A DNA stretch of 64,000 bases. Source: Geosiphon pyriformis. Lineage: Eukaryota; Glomeromycota; Glomeromycetes; Archaeosporales; Geosiphonaceae. This document shows positions 62,901-64,000 of the stretch, piece after piece; position 1 is the first letter of the stretch; the number at the start of each line of letters is the position of its first letter. The notes beneath the pieces are model-generated. The model was not told the origin of the DNA and did not search any database. It saw only the letters and a program-made list of their open reading frames with translations. Position numbers and translations under genes: made by a program. The DNA lies in assembly GCA_016748015.1 (NCBI GenBank), contig JAAOMT010000659.1:186001-250000 (forward strand), read 5' to 3'.

Positions 62901-64000
62901 TGTTGGTGTTTTGTTGGTGTTGATGTTGGTATTAATATTGTCTCATTCTTGAGAGGCTATCAACATTGGTGTGTAGTTTTCCTGGTTTGTGATGTACAAT
63001 GTATCTGTAGTCTACTAGGAAGTCATTCCATTGAGACTGTTTGGCATTTTGTTCAGTTTTCTTTTTATTAAGTCATTTGAAGCCAATATTGTCAGTTATT
63101 ATGTTAAATTCTTTTCCATTCTTCAGGTATTGTTGAAAGTATTTGAGAGCCCAGATGACTGCAGTGGCTTCTAGTTCAGTTGAGCCATATTTGAGTTCTG
63201 TTGGCTTGAGTGTTCTGTTAGCATAGGCGATAACTTGTTCCTGGCCATTTTCATCCAATTGTGATAAGATAGCACCAAATGCTATGTGTGAAGCATTAGT
63301 GGCTAATTAAAATCGTTTGTTGAAGTCTGGGTAAGCAAGAACTGGGGCTGTTGTCAATTTTGTTTTGAGAGTTTCAAAAGCTTTTTGTTGTTCTTCAGTC
63401 CATTTGTATGGTACATTTTTGTTGGTAAGATAATTGAGTGGTTTGGCAATTTCTGAGAATTCTTTTATAAATTTTTGATAGTAAGAGACTAATTCTACAA
63501 ATCCTCGTAGTTCTGTGGTATTTCTGGGAGTTTGAAAGTTTTTGACAGCACTGATTGTTCCAGAATTTGGTTTGACTCCATCTTTGCTAACAATGTGTCT
63601 GAGAAAGATTAAGCTTGTTTTTCCAAAGTAACATTTTTCAATGTTTAACTTCAATCTTGCTTTCCGTAATCATTGAAAAACTTCTTGCAGGTGAATAAGA
63701 TGAGTCTTAAAGCTTGGTGAGTATACATTAGTGTTATCAAGATAGACAATTACTAATTGCCACAAGAGTCTTTCATATATAACATCCATGAGTTGCTAGA
63801 ATGTTGCTGGTGTATTGCAGAGTTCAAAAGGCATAATATTAAACTCATAGTTTTCTCCCTGGGTGGTAAATGCTGTTTTGGGTCAGTCTTTTGAGTCTAT
63901 TTCGACTTGTCAGTATCCACTTTCCAAGTCTAAAGTTGAAAAAAACTTGGCTTTTCTTAGAGCATCTAGCATGTCATCAATTCTTAGAAAAGAGTAGGCA
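62901..64000 (-). pseudogene. Reverse transcriptase (partial) and RNase H of gypsy element B
   Basis: The open stretch 63654-63307 holds the RT thumb (KLNIEKCYFGKTSLIFLRHI, LVSYYQKFIKEFSE, VPYKWTEEQQKAFETLKTKL). The RNase H part (63258-63073) reads QVIAYANRTLKPTELKYGS and LEATAVIWALKYFQQYL. Upstream RT sequence to 64000 has stops. The rest of pol and gag lie outside the window. Confidence 0.8.

Larger units (their letters stand above)
59696..64000 (-). mobile_element. Ty3/gypsy LTR retrotransposon B (partial, runs off the right edge)
   Basis: From left to right it shows the 3' LTR (59696-60647), polypurine tract, ORF3, integrase, RNase H and part of the reverse transcriptase, all on the minus strand. 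Same subfamily as A but better preserved, with longer open stretches. The preceding bases atgc would be its target duplication; the other side is outside the window. Confidence 0.85.

Overview
The window looks like nuclear DNA of an arbuscular mycorrhizal fungus (Glomeromycotina, Rhizophagus-like). This is inference from four things: very AT-rich DNA; genes with many short (about 60-160 bp) GT-AG introns; BTB-BACK-TLDc and Sel1/kinase relatives, families greatly expanded in these fungi; and a LINE family I recognise from them. No identity search could be run.

Layout. (1) 1-12.5 kb is an accessory zone: a decayed BED/hAT-type transposase gene running off the left edge, an intact BTB-BACK-TLDc gene, a small recent LINE insertion with an 11-bp target duplication, a broken inverted copy of the BTB-TLDc gene that carries an assembly gap flanked by an exact 294-bp duplicate, and a decayed Sel1/protein-kinase gene. 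(2) 12.5-32.8 kb is conserved core. On the minus strand lie a P4-ATPase lipid flippase (8 exons, 1446 aa), an Rpd3/Clr6-type histone deacetylase (13 exons, 600 aa), DNA ligase I (16 exons, 749 aa), a small unrecognised membrane protein and MCM7 (8 exons, 762 aa). On the plus strand is a small acidic protein whose tail matches COP9 signalosome subunit 9 (CSNAP). All exon models were built by hand and close in frame. (3) 33-64 kb is a transposon graveyard.

The graveyard has a readable history. One degenerate LINE (after the 3' end of another) was split by several LTR insertions. An LTR at 34826-55552 was itself split by Ty3/gypsy element A (minus strand, target duplication TTAC), and A was split by Ty3/gypsy element C (plus strand, target duplication ATGT). 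Further LTRs (55707-56557, 57302-58307, 58768-59640) and gypsy element B (from 59696, running off the right edge) interrupt the same LINE. Its reading resumes after each interruption.

The most interesting content is in the gypsy elements. C and A both carry a dUTPase-like domain with the five trimeric-dUTPase motifs in order, between protease and reverse transcriptase. A, B and C also share an extra small reading frame (ORF3) after the integrase. Element C keeps one gag-pol frame over about 7.4 kb, and the stops I inspected fit C-to-T/G-to-A changes, as expected of RIP-like or methylation-driven decay.

The core genes work together only loosely: ligase I and MCM7 act in DNA replication and share CGCG-type upstream motifs that may give G1/S control; the deacetylase and CSN9-like protein act in chromatin and ubiquitin-ligase regulation; the flippase acts in membranes.
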